Origin: Bacillota bacterium | Lineage (GTDB): Bacteria; Bacillota; Clostridia; Lachnospirales; Lachnospiraceae | Length of the DNA: 7,047 bases | Reading direction: 5' to 3' | NCBI GenBank assembly: GCA_023458855.1 | Contig: JAEWWQ010000133.1 | Span: forward strand, 1-7,047 | Part shown: positions 1-6,374 of the stretch, one piece after another | Position numbering within the stretch: position 1 is the stretch's first letter | Layout: every line of letters starts with the position of its first letter | Notes under the pieces: model-generated | What the model saw: only the letters and a program-made list of their open reading frames with translations | Told to the model about the DNA's origin: nothing | Database searches by the model: none | Position numbers and translations under genes: made by a program

Positions 1-1091
1 ACACAGTTCCCTACATTGGTATTACCAGCCATCGCTTCATCCGCCGCCTGATAGCAGCTGCTCGTTGCCGTACCGCTGGCAAGCGCCAGATCAAATCGTC
101 CGCTGGTTACAGGTGAAAATTGCTTTCTCTGATAAATGACTCCTGTTATCGTATCAGGGTAGCAGGAACTCAGAAGACGATTCACAACAACCGCACCGAC
201 TGCAAGTTTTCCCGCATAAGGCTCTCCACCTGCTTCACAATAGATAATCGTTGCTAACATCTTTCTGTCAGTATCAGAAAATGTAACCTGCGAAATATCT
301 CTCTTTGCCGAAGCGGCTGCTAATTTGGACATAGCAAGTTCCTGCTCATATTGCTTTTTCAACGCCGCAATATTTGCCTCCTGCTGCGCCATCTGCGCCT
401 CGTATGCGAGTGCTTCCTGTTCCGCTACAGATATCTGACCGGAATAACCGGCTATGGAACCGGACGTCTTAGCCACAAGTGTCTCCACTTCTTTTTGCTT
501 TTCTTCTACTTCAGCCTTCATGGTATCCAGGTCTTCTTTTTCCTGTTCCAGAGCTGCTTCTTTTTCTGCAACGGTATTTTTGATCTCCTGATACTCCACC
601 AGCATCTTACGGTCGTATTCCGATACCTTATTTATGTACTCTGTCTTGTTTAAAAAATCACCAAAGTTCCGTGACGAAAAAACCATCTCCAGATAAGCAC
701 TATCCCCTCGTTCATACATGAATTTTATTCTTTTCTTCATGCATTCATATTGGTATTCTTCCGTTTCCTTTGCCTCTTCTAAATCGGCTTTGGTTTTTGT
801 GATTTCATCATTTTTTTCGGAAATTTCCTGCTCCAGCTTTTCAAGATTATCCGACACTTCTGTCAATTGCTTGTTAAAGTTATTGAGTTCGCCTTGAAGT
901 CCCTGCTTGGTATCTTCCAAATTGTCGATTTGTTCTTTCTTATCATTCAACTGTGACTGTGTCTGATTTTTTTCCTGTTTTGCTTTATTCAATTTGTCGA
1001 GTGTTGAGCTTGTCGCCTGCACACGCATTCCGGTAGTTAATACAATGATTGCCAATAAGGTAGTGAGCACTTTCCCAAGTGCCTTTTTCAT
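1..1091 (-). CDS. Secreted coiled-coil cell-wall hydrolase, SleB-type catalytic domain (partial, C-terminus beyond window)
   Basis: The frame is open from an ATG at 1091 to the left edge, giving 363 visible residues. Residues 1-26 form a signal peptide (MKKALGKVL start, hydrophobic core, cleavage probably after VQA). Residues about 28-255 are rich in K, E and Q and form a long coiled coil. Residues 120-170 (RIKFMYERG, then FGDFLNKTEYINKVSEYDR) resemble the PcsB/CwlO-type N-terminal domain that binds FtsX in other Firmicutes. From about residue 272 a SleB/Hydrolase_2 domain begins with DRKMLATIIYCEAGGEPYAG and then AVGAVVVNR; Glu286 is the likely catalytic acid, as known for this lytic transglycosylase/amidase-like family. 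The domain is nearly complete at the edge. A good ribosome site (GGAGGTG, 5 bases before the ATG) supports the start, 13 bp after the dCMP deaminase stop. Probable role: peptidoglycan cleavage outside the membrane. Whether it acts in growth, division or spore germination is not decided by the sequence. Confidence 0.88.
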   Translation of the reverse strand, partial: MKKALGKVLTTLLAIIVLTTGMRVQATSSTLDKLNKAKQEKNQTQSQLNDKKEQIDNLEDTKQGLQGELNNFNKQLTEVSDNLEKLEQEISEKNDEITKTKADLEEAKETEEYQYECMKKRIKFMYERGDSAYLEMVFSSRNFGDFLNKTEYINKVSEYDRKMLVEYQEIKNTVAEKEAALEQEKEDLDTMKAEVEEKQKEVETLVAKTSGSIAGYSGQISVAEQEALAYEAQMAQQEANIAALKKQYEQELAMSKLAAASAKRDISQVTFSDTDRKMLATIIYCEAGGEPYAGKLAVGAVVVNRLLSSCYPDTITGVIYQRKQFSPVTSGRFDLALASGTATSSCYQAADEAMAGNTNVGNC

Positions 1092-1104
1092 CCCCGCACC
1101 TCCC

Positions 1105-1590
1105 TTAAAACTCAAGAACTACTTTGCGACCAGTTCTCCTGTATTGGTAAAATTCAACACCGGCAGCTTTCAGCATTTTCTTAGAGGCCTCTACCGACGG
1201 TGTGCCGTCATATTTATCCGAATCATACACGATCGTCTTAATACCTGCCTGAATAATGGCCTTGGCACATTCATTGCAGGGAAATAATGATACGTATAAT
1301 TTTGTTCCTTCCAGGCTGCCACCCCGGTAATTTAGAATGGCATTCAGTTCGCTATGAGTGACATATGGATATTTCGTATCCAATTCCTCTCCCTCCCGGG
1401 CCCATGGAAATGCATCATCGGAGCAGCCCATCGGAAATCCGTTATAACCCATGGAAAGAATCTTATTGTCCTGACTTACAATACAGGCTCCCACCTGTGT
1501 ATGAGGATCTTTGGAACGCAGACCTGATAACTTGGATATTCCCATAAAATATTCATCCCAGGATATATAATTCTCTCGTTTATTGCTCAT
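1105..1590 (-). CDS. dCMP deaminase (ComEB-like)
   Basis: Zinc-dependent deoxycytidylate deaminase, converting dCMP to dUMP and ammonia in the cytosol, which supplies thymidylate synthase. With the start chosen here it has 161 residues. The cytidine/dCMP deaminase zinc site is intact: His79 and catalytic Glu81 in THSELNAI, Cys105 and Cys108 in PCNEC. The N-terminus (SNKRENYISWDEYFMGIS), the segment DPHTQVGACIV and the YNGFPMG loop are typical of dCMP deaminases rather than of tRNA adenosine or riboflavin deaminases. An ATG two codons upstream (1596) is possible, but the ribosome site GAGG lies only 2 bases from it and 8 from the ATG at 1590, so 1590 is preferred. It follows upp by 34 bp and precedes the wall hydrolase by 13 bp, consistent with co-transcription. 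The family is often allosterically controlled by dCTP/dTTP; the sequence alone does not show whether this one is. Confidence 0.93.
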   Translation of the reverse strand: MSNKRENYISWDEYFMGISKLSGLRSKDPHTQVGACIVSQDNKILSMGYNGFPMGCSDDAFPWAREGEELDTKYPYVTHSELNAILNYRGGSLEGTKLYVSLFPCNECAKAIIQAGIKTIVYDSDKYDGTPSVEASKKMLKAAGVEFYQYRRTGRKVVLEF

Positions 1591-1598
1591 ATGCATTT

Positions 1599-1602
1599 CC
1601 TC
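1599..1602 (-). promoter_or_regulatory. Ribosome binding site deciding the dCMP deaminase start
   Basis: On the minus strand AAAGAGGAA precedes two in-frame ATGs. GAGG is 8 bases from the second (1590) and only 2 from the first (1596), so the second is the likelier start. Confidence 0.6.
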
Positions 1603-1624
1603 TTTTCAATCTCAACAGCGAAAT

Positions 1625-2254
1625 TTATTTTGTACCAAAAATTCTATCCCCTGCGTCTCCAAGTCCTGGGATAATATAACCATGATCGTTCAGCCTCTCA
1701 TCCAATGCACCTACATATACATCAACATCCGGGTGCATTTCCTGCATCTTTGCAATTCCTTCCGGTGCAGCAATGATACACATGAAATGAATATTCTTGC
1801 ACCCTTTATCTTTTAGCATCTGAATTGCAGCAACAGAAGAACCTCCTGTTGCAAGCATAGGATCCACTACAAATATTTCTCTTTCTGCGCAATCGGCAGG
1901 AAGTTTACAGTAATATTCTATAGGTGCCAGTGTTTCCGGATCCCGATACAGTCCAATGTGCCCTACCTTTGCCGCTGGAATCAGAGTCAGCATACCATCT
2001 ACCATGCCAAGTCCGGCACGAAGAATTGGGATGACTGCCATTTTTTTACCTTTTAATTCTTTTACTATTGTCTTACAAATAGGCGTCTCTATTTCAACAT
2101 CTGCAAGATGAAGATCTCTTGTCGCTTCATAGCAGATCAGCATTGCAATCTCACCGATTGTTTGTCTGAAATCCTTTGTTCCTGTCTCTTTTCTTCTGAT
2201 AACTCCGATTTTATGCTGAATCAGCGGATGATCCATAATTACTACTTTATTCAT
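1625..2254 (-). CDS. upp: Uracil phosphoribosyltransferase
   Basis: Converts uracil and PRPP to UMP and diphosphate (pyrimidine salvage, cytosol). The 209-residue length matches the bacterial family (about 208). The PRPP-binding loop is at residues 129-141 (VVDPMLATGGSSV). The uracil-binding C-terminal segment GYIIPGLGDAGDRIFGT is at 192-208. PILRAGLGMVDGM at 76-88 is also diagnostic. The N-terminus MNKVVIMDHPLIQHKIG matches the usual start of Upp. The frame stays open upstream to an ATG at 2341, but that would add 29 unrelated residues and overlap rpiB, while a near-perfect AGGAGG sits 7 bases before the ATG at 2254. It follows rpiB by 43 bp. Grouping with ribose-5-phosphate isomerase links it to PRPP precursor supply. 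No PyrR-type attenuator is visible in the 43-bp gap. Confidence 0.97.
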   Translation of the reverse strand: MNKVVIMDHPLIQHKIGVIRRKETGTKDFRQTIGEIAMLICYEATRDLHLADVEIETPICKTIVKELKGKKMAVIPILRAGLGMVDGMLTLIPAAKVGHIGLYRDPETLAPIEYYCKLPADCAEREIFVVDPMLATGGSSVAAIQMLKDKGCKNIHFMCIIAAPEGIAKMQEMHPDVDVYVGALDERLNDHGYIIPGLGDAGDRIFGTK

Positions 2255-2261
2255 CTTCCTT

Positions 2262-2267
2262 CCTCCT
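2262..2267 (-). promoter_or_regulatory. Ribosome binding site deciding the upp start
   Basis: AGGAGG on the minus strand, 7 bases before the ATG at 2254. It fixes the upp start and argues against the longer frame from 2341. Confidence 0.85.
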
Positions 2268-2297
2268 GGGGTGCGCCTTCCACACGCATATATTATG

Positions 2298-2726
2298 TTA
2301 TTCTTCGATCTGGTCAACCCGGCGTATGTGCCTTTCTTCATTGGAAAACTTAGTATCCAAGAAAGTGTCTACGATATTCTTGGCAAGTTCCGGACCTACA
2401 ATTCCTGCTCCCATCGCTAATACATTTGCATTATTATGAAGTCTGGTAAGTTGTGCTGACAATGGGTCGGCACATAATGCTGCCCTGATTCCCTTTTCTT
2501 TATTTGCTGTAATTGAAATGCCGATTCCAGTGGTACATATCACAATTCCTTTTTCGCATTCACCGCTTGCTACGGATTTGGCAACTGCCCGTCCATATAC
2601 CGGATAATCACAAGATTCCTTCTTCATACAACCATAATCTTTATAAGCGATTCCTCTTTCATCCAGATGCTTCAATATCACTTGTTTCAAGTCATATCCG
2701 CCATGGTCACAACCTATTGCTATCAT
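2298..2726 (-). CDS. rpiB: Ribose-5-phosphate isomerase B
   Basis: RpiB/LacAB-family sugar-phosphate isomerase of 142 residues, interconverting ribulose 5-phosphate and ribose 5-phosphate in the pentose phosphate pathway and so feeding PRPP and nucleotides. Visible motifs are GCDHGGYDLK (residues 5-14, with Asp7 and His8), the active-site cysteine Cys64 in ICTTGIGISI, TANKEKGIRAA (73-83), His97 in RLHNNANVL, and the C-terminal HIRRVDQI. The segment after the catalytic Cys is usually CGTG or CGSG; here it is CTTG, a Gly-to-Thr change next to the nucleophile. LacA/LacB galactose-6-phosphate isomerases share the fold, but the sua5-upp context and single-gene arrangement favour RpiB. The start is supported by AAGGAG 6 bases upstream. 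The gap to sua5 is 18 bp. Confidence 0.93.
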   Translation of the reverse strand: MIAIGCDHGGYDLKQVILKHLDERGIAYKDYGCMKKESCDYPVYGRAVAKSVASGECEKGIVICTTGIGISITANKEKGIRAALCADPLSAQLTRLHNNANVLAMGAGIVGPELAKNIVDTFLDTKFSNEERHIRRVDQIEE

Positions 2727-2744
2727 AGTAGTCTCCTTTTCTTT

Positions 2745-3809
2745 TTATAAATATATAATTTTATGACCGGCTGCCTTTAATAGCCGATTCATAATTGCCT
2801 GTCCCATTCCGACCGTCGAAAATGCTTCTGAATAAATAACTGTAACATTTTCATCGTCAAATTCACGCAAAAATTGATAGAGTGCCCTGGCTATGGATTC
2901 ATCATCTGAGCGGCTTCCGACGCTCTTAACCGAATCAGCCGAATAATATGCAATATTTTCCTGCGTACCAATAATTCCTACCTTTTCTCCCTTTTGCTGC
3001 TTCTCTTTTGTCAGTTTATTTATCATTTCACGGACAGCTCCTTCATTGCCATCTATTATCGTAAGATCACCCTTTGGAGCATAATGCCGATATTTCATTC
3101 CCGGGGCCTTTGGAGCCTGCTTACTGTTTCCATCCAGAATCGTCCTGTCTACCTTTACTTCACCCAATACCTCTGTCAGCATCTCCAGTGTAATATATCC
3201 AGGTCGTAAAATCGTTGGTATGGTATCGGTCAGATCCACAATAGTAGACTCCAGTCCAATACCAATTTCACCACCGTCTATAATCATTTCAATTCTTCCA
3301 TCCATATCCTCGGCTACATACTTAGCCAGTGTAGGGCTTGGTTTTCCTGATAGATTGGCACTTGGTGCTGCAATATAGCCCCCCGCCGCTTCAATCAGTG
3401 CCAGAGCAATCTTATGGCTTGGCATTCTGACAGCAACCGTATCAAGTCCTCCCGTTGTTTCCCTGGGTACTACATCACTTTTATTGAAGATCATAGTCAG
3501 TGGTCCCGGCCAGAAAGCATCCGCCAGCTTCTTCCCTGCTTCCGGAATCTTCGTTACTATCTTCTGTAATGCCTGCATGTTAGCTATGTGTACAATCAGA
3601 GGATTGTCAGAGGGTCTTCCTTTTGCTGCATATATCTTTCCAGAGGATTGTGGATTCAACGCATCTCCGCCAAGTCCATATACAGTTTCTGTTGGAAAAG
3701 CGACCAGACCTCCCTCCCTGAGAATTTTTCCAGCTCTTTCAATCACAACAAAATCTATATTTTCTTCCTCAATTGTAATTTTTTCTGTCTCTATTTTTTT
3801 TTCAGTCAT
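2745..3809 (-). CDS. sua5: L-threonylcarbamoyladenylate synthase, Sua5 type
   Basis: Makes threonylcarbamoyl-AMP from threonine, bicarbonate and ATP, the first step of the universal t6A37 modification of ANN-decoding tRNAs; TsaB/D/E then transfer the group. The protein has 354 residues, the long two-domain Sua5 form rather than the short TsaC/YrdC form. The YrdC domain covers about residues 20-210: FPTETVYGLGGDALN, AAKGRPSDNPLIVHI (KxR motif Lys63/Arg65), VAVRMPSH, IAAPSANLSGKPSPT, ESTIVDLT and LRPG. The linker APGMKYRHYAP (235-245) is diagnostic for Sua5. The C-terminal Sua5 domain runs to 354 and ends with VGMGQAIMNRLLKAAGHK. An in-frame TAA lies 10 bases upstream of the ATG, so this is the longest start. 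No strong ribosome site is present (AAGG is about 14 bases away), so the translation start may be inefficient or slightly misplaced. First gene of the five-gene minus-strand cluster. Confidence 0.96.
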   Translation of the reverse strand: MTEKKIETEKITIEEENIDFVVIERAGKILREGGLVAFPTETVYGLGGDALNPQSSGKIYAAKGRPSDNPLIVHIANMQALQKIVTKIPEAGKKLADAFWPGPLTMIFNKSDVVPRETTGGLDTVAVRMPSHKIALALIEAAGGYIAAPSANLSGKPSPTLAKYVAEDMDGRIEMIIDGGEIGIGLESTIVDLTDTIPTILRPGYITLEMLTEVLGEVKVDRTILDGNSKQAPKAPGMKYRHYAPKGDLTIIDGNEGAVREMINKLTKEKQQKGEKVGIIGTQENIAYYSADSVKSVGSRSDDESIARALYQFLREFDDENVTVIYSEAFSTVGMGQAIMNRLLKAAGHKIIYL

Positions 3810-3855
3810 ATTTATTTGTTATGCCTTGACATAACATCTCTCACCTCACATTACC

Positions 3856-3873
3856 GAACCTTTGCAAAAGTTC
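3856..3873. promoter_or_regulatory. 18-bp dyad just downstream of the minus-strand promoter (possible operator)
   Basis: GAACCTTTGCAAAAGTTC is palindromic except for one symmetric position pair. It lies about where transcription of the sua5 cluster should begin, which suits a repressor site. No regulator can be named. In RNA the mismatch becomes a G-U pair, but the arms have no separate loop, so a DNA site is likelier. Confidence 0.35.
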
Positions 3874-3882
3874 CCACTGAAC

Positions 3883-3911
3883 ATCATACCACACTTTTAT
3901 CAGCTAGAAAA
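3883..3911 (-). promoter_or_regulatory. Candidate sigma-A promoter for the sua5-rpiB-upp cluster
   Basis: On the minus strand an extended -10, TGGTATGAT (hexamer TATGAT at 3883-3888), is preceded by a 17-bp spacer and a weak -35 (TTTTCT, 3906-3911). The extended TG dinucleotide can offset the poor -35. Predicted start near 3876 gives a leader of about 65 bases before sua5. Confidence 0.45.
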
Positions 3912-3940
3912 GTAGATAAAATTCATACCAGATTACCTTT

Positions 3941-3968
3941 TGTACTATTTCTACCTCTGTACTATTTT
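3941..3968. repeat. Direct repeat TGTACTATTT, two copies 18 bp apart
   Basis: Identical 10-mers at 3941-3950 and 3959-3968 lie in the divergent spacer, upstream of both promoter candidates. They could be paired protein-binding sites or a small tandem duplication. Confidence 0.5.
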
Positions 3969-3972
3969 TAAC

Positions 3973-4001
3973 TTTACTAACCTTGGATTATTCGTTACAA
4001 T
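3973..4001 (+). promoter_or_regulatory. Candidate promoter for the cyclophilin gene
   Basis: TTTACT (3973-3978), a 17-bp spacer and TACAAT (3996-4001) match the sigma-A consensus at 4 and 5 of 6 positions. A second TATATA lies at 4008-4013 but without a good -35. The leader would be about 35 bases. Confidence 0.35.
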
Positions 4002-4043
4002 ATCTTTTATATACAATTATGAAACAAGAAAGGAACTAAATAA

Positions 4044-4565
4044 ATGGCACAGAACCCAATTGTAACTATCGAGATGGAAAACGGAGATATTATGAAGGCG
4101 GAACTTTTTCCTGAAATTGCTCCCATTTCGGTAAATAACTTTATATCTCTTATTCAGAAAAAATTTTACGATGGCCTTATTTTTCACAGAGTCATCAAGG
4201 GATTCATGATTCAGGGCGGCTGTCCGGAAGGAACTGGTATGGGTGGTCCTGGGTATAGTATTAAAGGGGAATTTTCATCTAACGGTGTGGAAAATGACCT
4301 TCTTCATACAGCAGGTGTCCTGTCTATGGCAAGAAGTATGCATCCTGATTCAGCCGGATCCCAATTTTTTATTATGCACAAAGACGCTCCCCACTTAGAT
4401 GGCGCCTACGCTGCTTTTGGTAAAATTACAGAAGGTATGGATATCGTAGATAAGATAGCCGAAACAAATACGGACTATTCAGACAGACCTCTTGTATCTC
4501 AGCAAATAAAAACCATGACTGTTGATACATTTGGTGTAGATTACCCTAATCCGGATAAATTGTAG
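4044..4565 (+). CDS. Peptidyl-prolyl cis-trans isomerase, cyclophilin type
   Basis: Single-domain cyclophilin of 173 residues catalysing cis-trans isomerisation of X-Pro bonds. No signal peptide or lipobox is visible, so it is probably cytosolic. The active-site block FHRVIKGFMIQGG is at 47-59 (Arg49, Phe54, Met55 and Gln57 match human CypA Arg55, Phe60, Met61 and Gln63). AGSQFFI is at 104-110 and HLDGAYAAFGKITEG at 117-131. His117 stands where CypA has Trp121, a replacement common in bacterial cyclophilins and linked to weak cyclosporin binding. The segment ARSMHPDSAGSQFF is typical of the bacterial short class. The start is supported by AAGGA 9 bases upstream. The gene has its own upstream promoter candidate and an immediate intrinsic terminator, so it is likely monocistronic. 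Confidence 0.96.
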   Translation: MAQNPIVTIEMENGDIMKAELFPEIAPISVNNFISLIQKKFYDGLIFHRVIKGFMIQGGCPEGTGMGGPGYSIKGEFSSNGVENDLLHTAGVLSMARSMHPDSAGSQFFIMHKDAPHLDGAYAAFGKITEGMDIVDKIAETNTDYSDRPLVSQQIKTMTVDTFGVDYPNPDKL

Positions 4566-4587
4566 ACTTTTTATATACTTTTTAACC

Positions 4588-4615
4588 AAAAAGGCTCTTG
4601 CAGAGCCTTTTTTTT
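4588..4615 (+). terminator. Intrinsic terminator of the cyclophilin gene
   Basis: GGCTCT/AGAGCC stem (4593-4598 / 4602-4607) with a TGC loop, extended by A/T pairing, then eight T residues (4608-4615). It lies 22 bp after the stop codon. The A-run on the left gives modest potential in the reverse direction too. Confidence 0.92.
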
Positions 4616-4780
4616 ATGTTTTTCATTCATAGTTTGTTCATATTTAATTTAAAAAAACTTAATTCAGGCAACACTGTTTATACAAATCTTTTCCGTATAC
4701 TATCATTATAAGAAACAAACAAATATTAAAAACACCAGACACAGTATTAATAATACTTTTAAATAACTTTTTCATAATAA

Positions 4781-4810
4781 ATGCCAAGTAAACATAGGTT
4801 TACTTGGCAT
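4781..4810. repeat. Perfect inverted repeat, 13-bp arms with 4-base loop
   Basis: ATGCCAAGTAAAC (4781-4793), loop ATAG, then the exact complement (4798-4810). No T-run follows on the plus strand, and only TTTATTATG follows on the minus strand, so it is not a clear terminator. It lies 158 bp before the symporter start, so it could be in the leader of that mRNA or be a DNA site. Confidence 0.85.
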
Positions 4811-4912
4811 CCTCCCTTTTCAGGGTTCTTTTTCCTCATATCGCAGTTTTCTTTTTCGAGAAATATCCAGTTATTATAAATTATTTTCATGATTTTAGCG
4901 TTTGTATCATAT

Positions 4913-4918
4913 TATAAT
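4913..4918 (+). promoter_or_regulatory. Candidate -10 element for the symporter gene
   Basis: A perfect TATAAT. The -35 region is poor (ATGATT at 4889-4894, 18-bp spacing). Transcription starting near 4925 would lie after an upstream in-frame ATG at 4902, supporting the start at 4968. Confidence 0.35.
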
Positions 4919-4953
4919 ATACAAATTGCTCTTTATCTGTCTTATCAGGCTGG

Positions 4954-4958
4954 AAGGA
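4954..4958 (+). promoter_or_regulatory. Ribosome binding site deciding the symporter start
   Basis: AAGGA 9 bases before the ATG at 4968. The alternative in-frame ATG at 4902 has no ribosome site and lies before the likely transcription start. Confidence 0.7.
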
Positions 4959-4967
4959 ACAGGAATT

Positions 4968-6374
4968 ATGGAAAGTTTTATTCATATTCTGACAAGTATA
5001 AACAGTTCACTCAATTCTTTTATCTGGGGACCTGTCATGTTAGTCGCATTTCTTTCCGTCGGACTTATGTTTACAATCAGAACCGGCATATTTCAAGTCT
5101 CACACATTCATGACTGGATGGATGCCACATTTCTGCAATTATTCCGTAATAAAAAAGCGATTAAAACAAATGACAAACATGCCATTTCACAATTTCAATC
5201 TTTATGCACAGCACTTGCCGCCACAATCGGAACTGGTAATATCGCTGGTGTTGCTACTGCAATTGTTACAGGTGGTCCCGGTTCTATCTTCTGGATGTGG
5301 ATCTCTGCTTTTCTTGGTATGATGACGATTTATGCTGAAAATGCACTTGGTATTAAATATCGTTACAAGAATAAAAAAGAAAATTGGATCGGCGGTGCAA
5401 TGATCTATATAGAAAGGGGGCTTGGCCTGAAATGGTTAGCCTTTATTTTTTCAGCTTTTTGTGCACTTGCTTCCTTCGGTATCGGGAATATGACACAGGC
5501 AAATTCCATTGCATGCGGTTTAAAAGAATCATTTGGTGTTGATCAAAGAATTACAGGTATTCTATTAATGTTTTTTGTTTCTATGGTTATATTAGGCGGG
5601 ATCAAACGTATTGCAGGTGTGACTGATAAATTCGTACCTTTCATGGCCCTCTTCTATGTTCTGGGAGGATTGTTCGTTATTCTCATAAATTATGCAAGAA
5701 TCCCAGCTTCGTTTGTGTTAATCTTCTCGGAAGCATTTAATTTGAAAGCCACTGGTGCAGGCACTCTTGGTTATGGGATTGCGCTTGCCATGCAAAAGGG
5801 TATTTCAAGGGGAGTTTTCTCCAATGAAGCCGGCCTTGGTTCTTCTGTCACAGTTCACTCCGCATCAGATGTTAAAGAACCGGTCATACAGGGTATGTGG
5901 GGCATTTTTGAAGTATTTGTCGATACATTGGTTGTTTGTACCATCACATCGCTTGCTATCCTTACAAGCGGTGTTTATAATATGGAACAATATCTGGCAG
6001 ATATCGATAAAGGCATCGTGGTAACCAGTGGTACTGTCTTAACAAGTAAAGCCTTTACTTCTGTCTTTCCTTTTGGCGGTAAATTTGTATCTGTCAGTAT
6101 TATATTATTTGCATTCTCTACATTGCTGGCATGGTCCTACTATGGAGAGCGTGCAGTGGAATATCTATTTGGGAACAAGGCTGTGAAAATATACAAAATT
6201 ATATTTATTTGTGTTATTTATGTAGGATGTGTTACTTCACTAAATCTCGTATGGGATATCTCTGATACCTTGAACGGATTTATGGCTGTTCCTAACTTAA
6301 TTGCCATCACTTTATTGTCCGATGAAGTAATCACAATGACAAAAGAGTACATCTCCAAAAAAACTTCCCTATAA
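4968..6374 (+). CDS. Sodium:alanine/glycine symporter, AGCS family
   Basis: Integral membrane carrier of the alanine-or-glycine:cation symporter family (TC 2.A.25; AlsT/DagA/AgcS-like), taking up small neutral amino acids with Na+ or H+. It has 468 residues from the chosen start, a normal family length, with about ten or eleven hydrophobic segments. Signature blocks are ALAATIGTGNIAGVATAIV (82-100), GGPGSIFWMW then AENALGIKYR (103-132), the glycine-rich GIGNMTQANS (171-180), and GISRGVFSNEAGLGSS (278-293) followed by VKEPVIQGMWGIFEVFVDT (302-320). Exact substrate and ion cannot be read from sequence. A 22-residue longer start at 4902 is rejected because of the ribosome site at 4954 and the TATAAT at 4913. 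The stop codon TAA (6372-6374) shares its last base with a palindromic insertion: without that element the frame would read CTA TAG, so the protein would be the same length. Confidence 0.95.
   Translation: MESFIHILTSINSSLNSFIWGPVMLVAFLSVGLMFTIRTGIFQVSHIHDWMDATFLQLFRNKKAIKTNDKHAISQFQSLCTALAATIGTGNIAGVATAIVTGGPGSIFWMWISAFLGMMTIYAENALGIKYRYKNKKENWIGGAMIYIERGLGLKWLAFIFSAFCALASFGIGNMTQANSIACGLKESFGVDQRITGILLMFFVSMVILGGIKRIAGVTDKFVPFMALFYVLGGLFVILINYARIPASFVLIFSEAFNLKATGAGTLGYGIALAMQKGISRGVFSNEAGLGSSVTVHSASDVKEPVIQGMWGIFEVFVDTLVVCTITSLAILTSGVYNMEQYLADIDKGIVVTSGTVLTSKAFTSVFPFGGKFVSVSIILFAFSTLLAWSYYGERAVEYLFGNKAVKIYKIIFICVIYVGCVTSLNLVWDISDTLNGFMAVPNLIAITLLSDEVITMTKEYISKKTSL

Larger units (their letters stand above)
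4616..4967. other. AT-rich intergenic spacer before the symporter gene
   Basis: This 352-bp stretch has no credible gene. It holds a 7-1-7 inverted repeat AGTATTA/TAATACT (4743-4757), a perfect 13-bp-stem hairpin (4781-4810), two TATAAT-like sequences (TATACT at 4696-4701; TATAAT at 4913-4918), and a short CCCT/AGGG inverted repeat followed by a T-rich run (about 4814-4835). I looked for a glycine riboswitch or T-box core, either of which could suit an amino-acid transporter, and saw neither. Confidence 0.6.

Noticed and set aside
2255..2341. 29-residue N-terminal extension of Upp from an ATG at 2341
   Set aside because: It would overlap the end of rpiB and add unrelated sequence; a strong ribosome site and the standard Upp N-terminus mark 2254 as the start.
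994..2353. Plus-strand open frames opposite the hydrolase, dCMP deaminase and upp genes
   Set aside because: They are antisense to well-supported genes and show no recognisable domains.
3484..3971. Plus-strand open frames opposite sua5 and into the divergent spacer
   Set aside because: Low-complexity, Phe/Ser/Tyr-rich translations opposite a clear gene; one runs across the promoter region.
4814..4835. Second terminator, CCCT/AGGG stem followed by T-rich bases
   Set aside because: The stem is only 4 bp and the T-run is interrupted, and no gene ends just upstream.
4902..4967. 22-residue longer start of the symporter
   Set aside because: There is no ribosome site at 4902, and the best -10 element lies after it; AAGGA at 4954 fits the ATG at 4968.
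4616..4967. Glycine riboswitch or T-box controlling the symporter
   Set aside because: No conserved riboswitch core, T-box sequence or paired terminator/antiterminator was found by eye; a covariance-model scan would be decisive.
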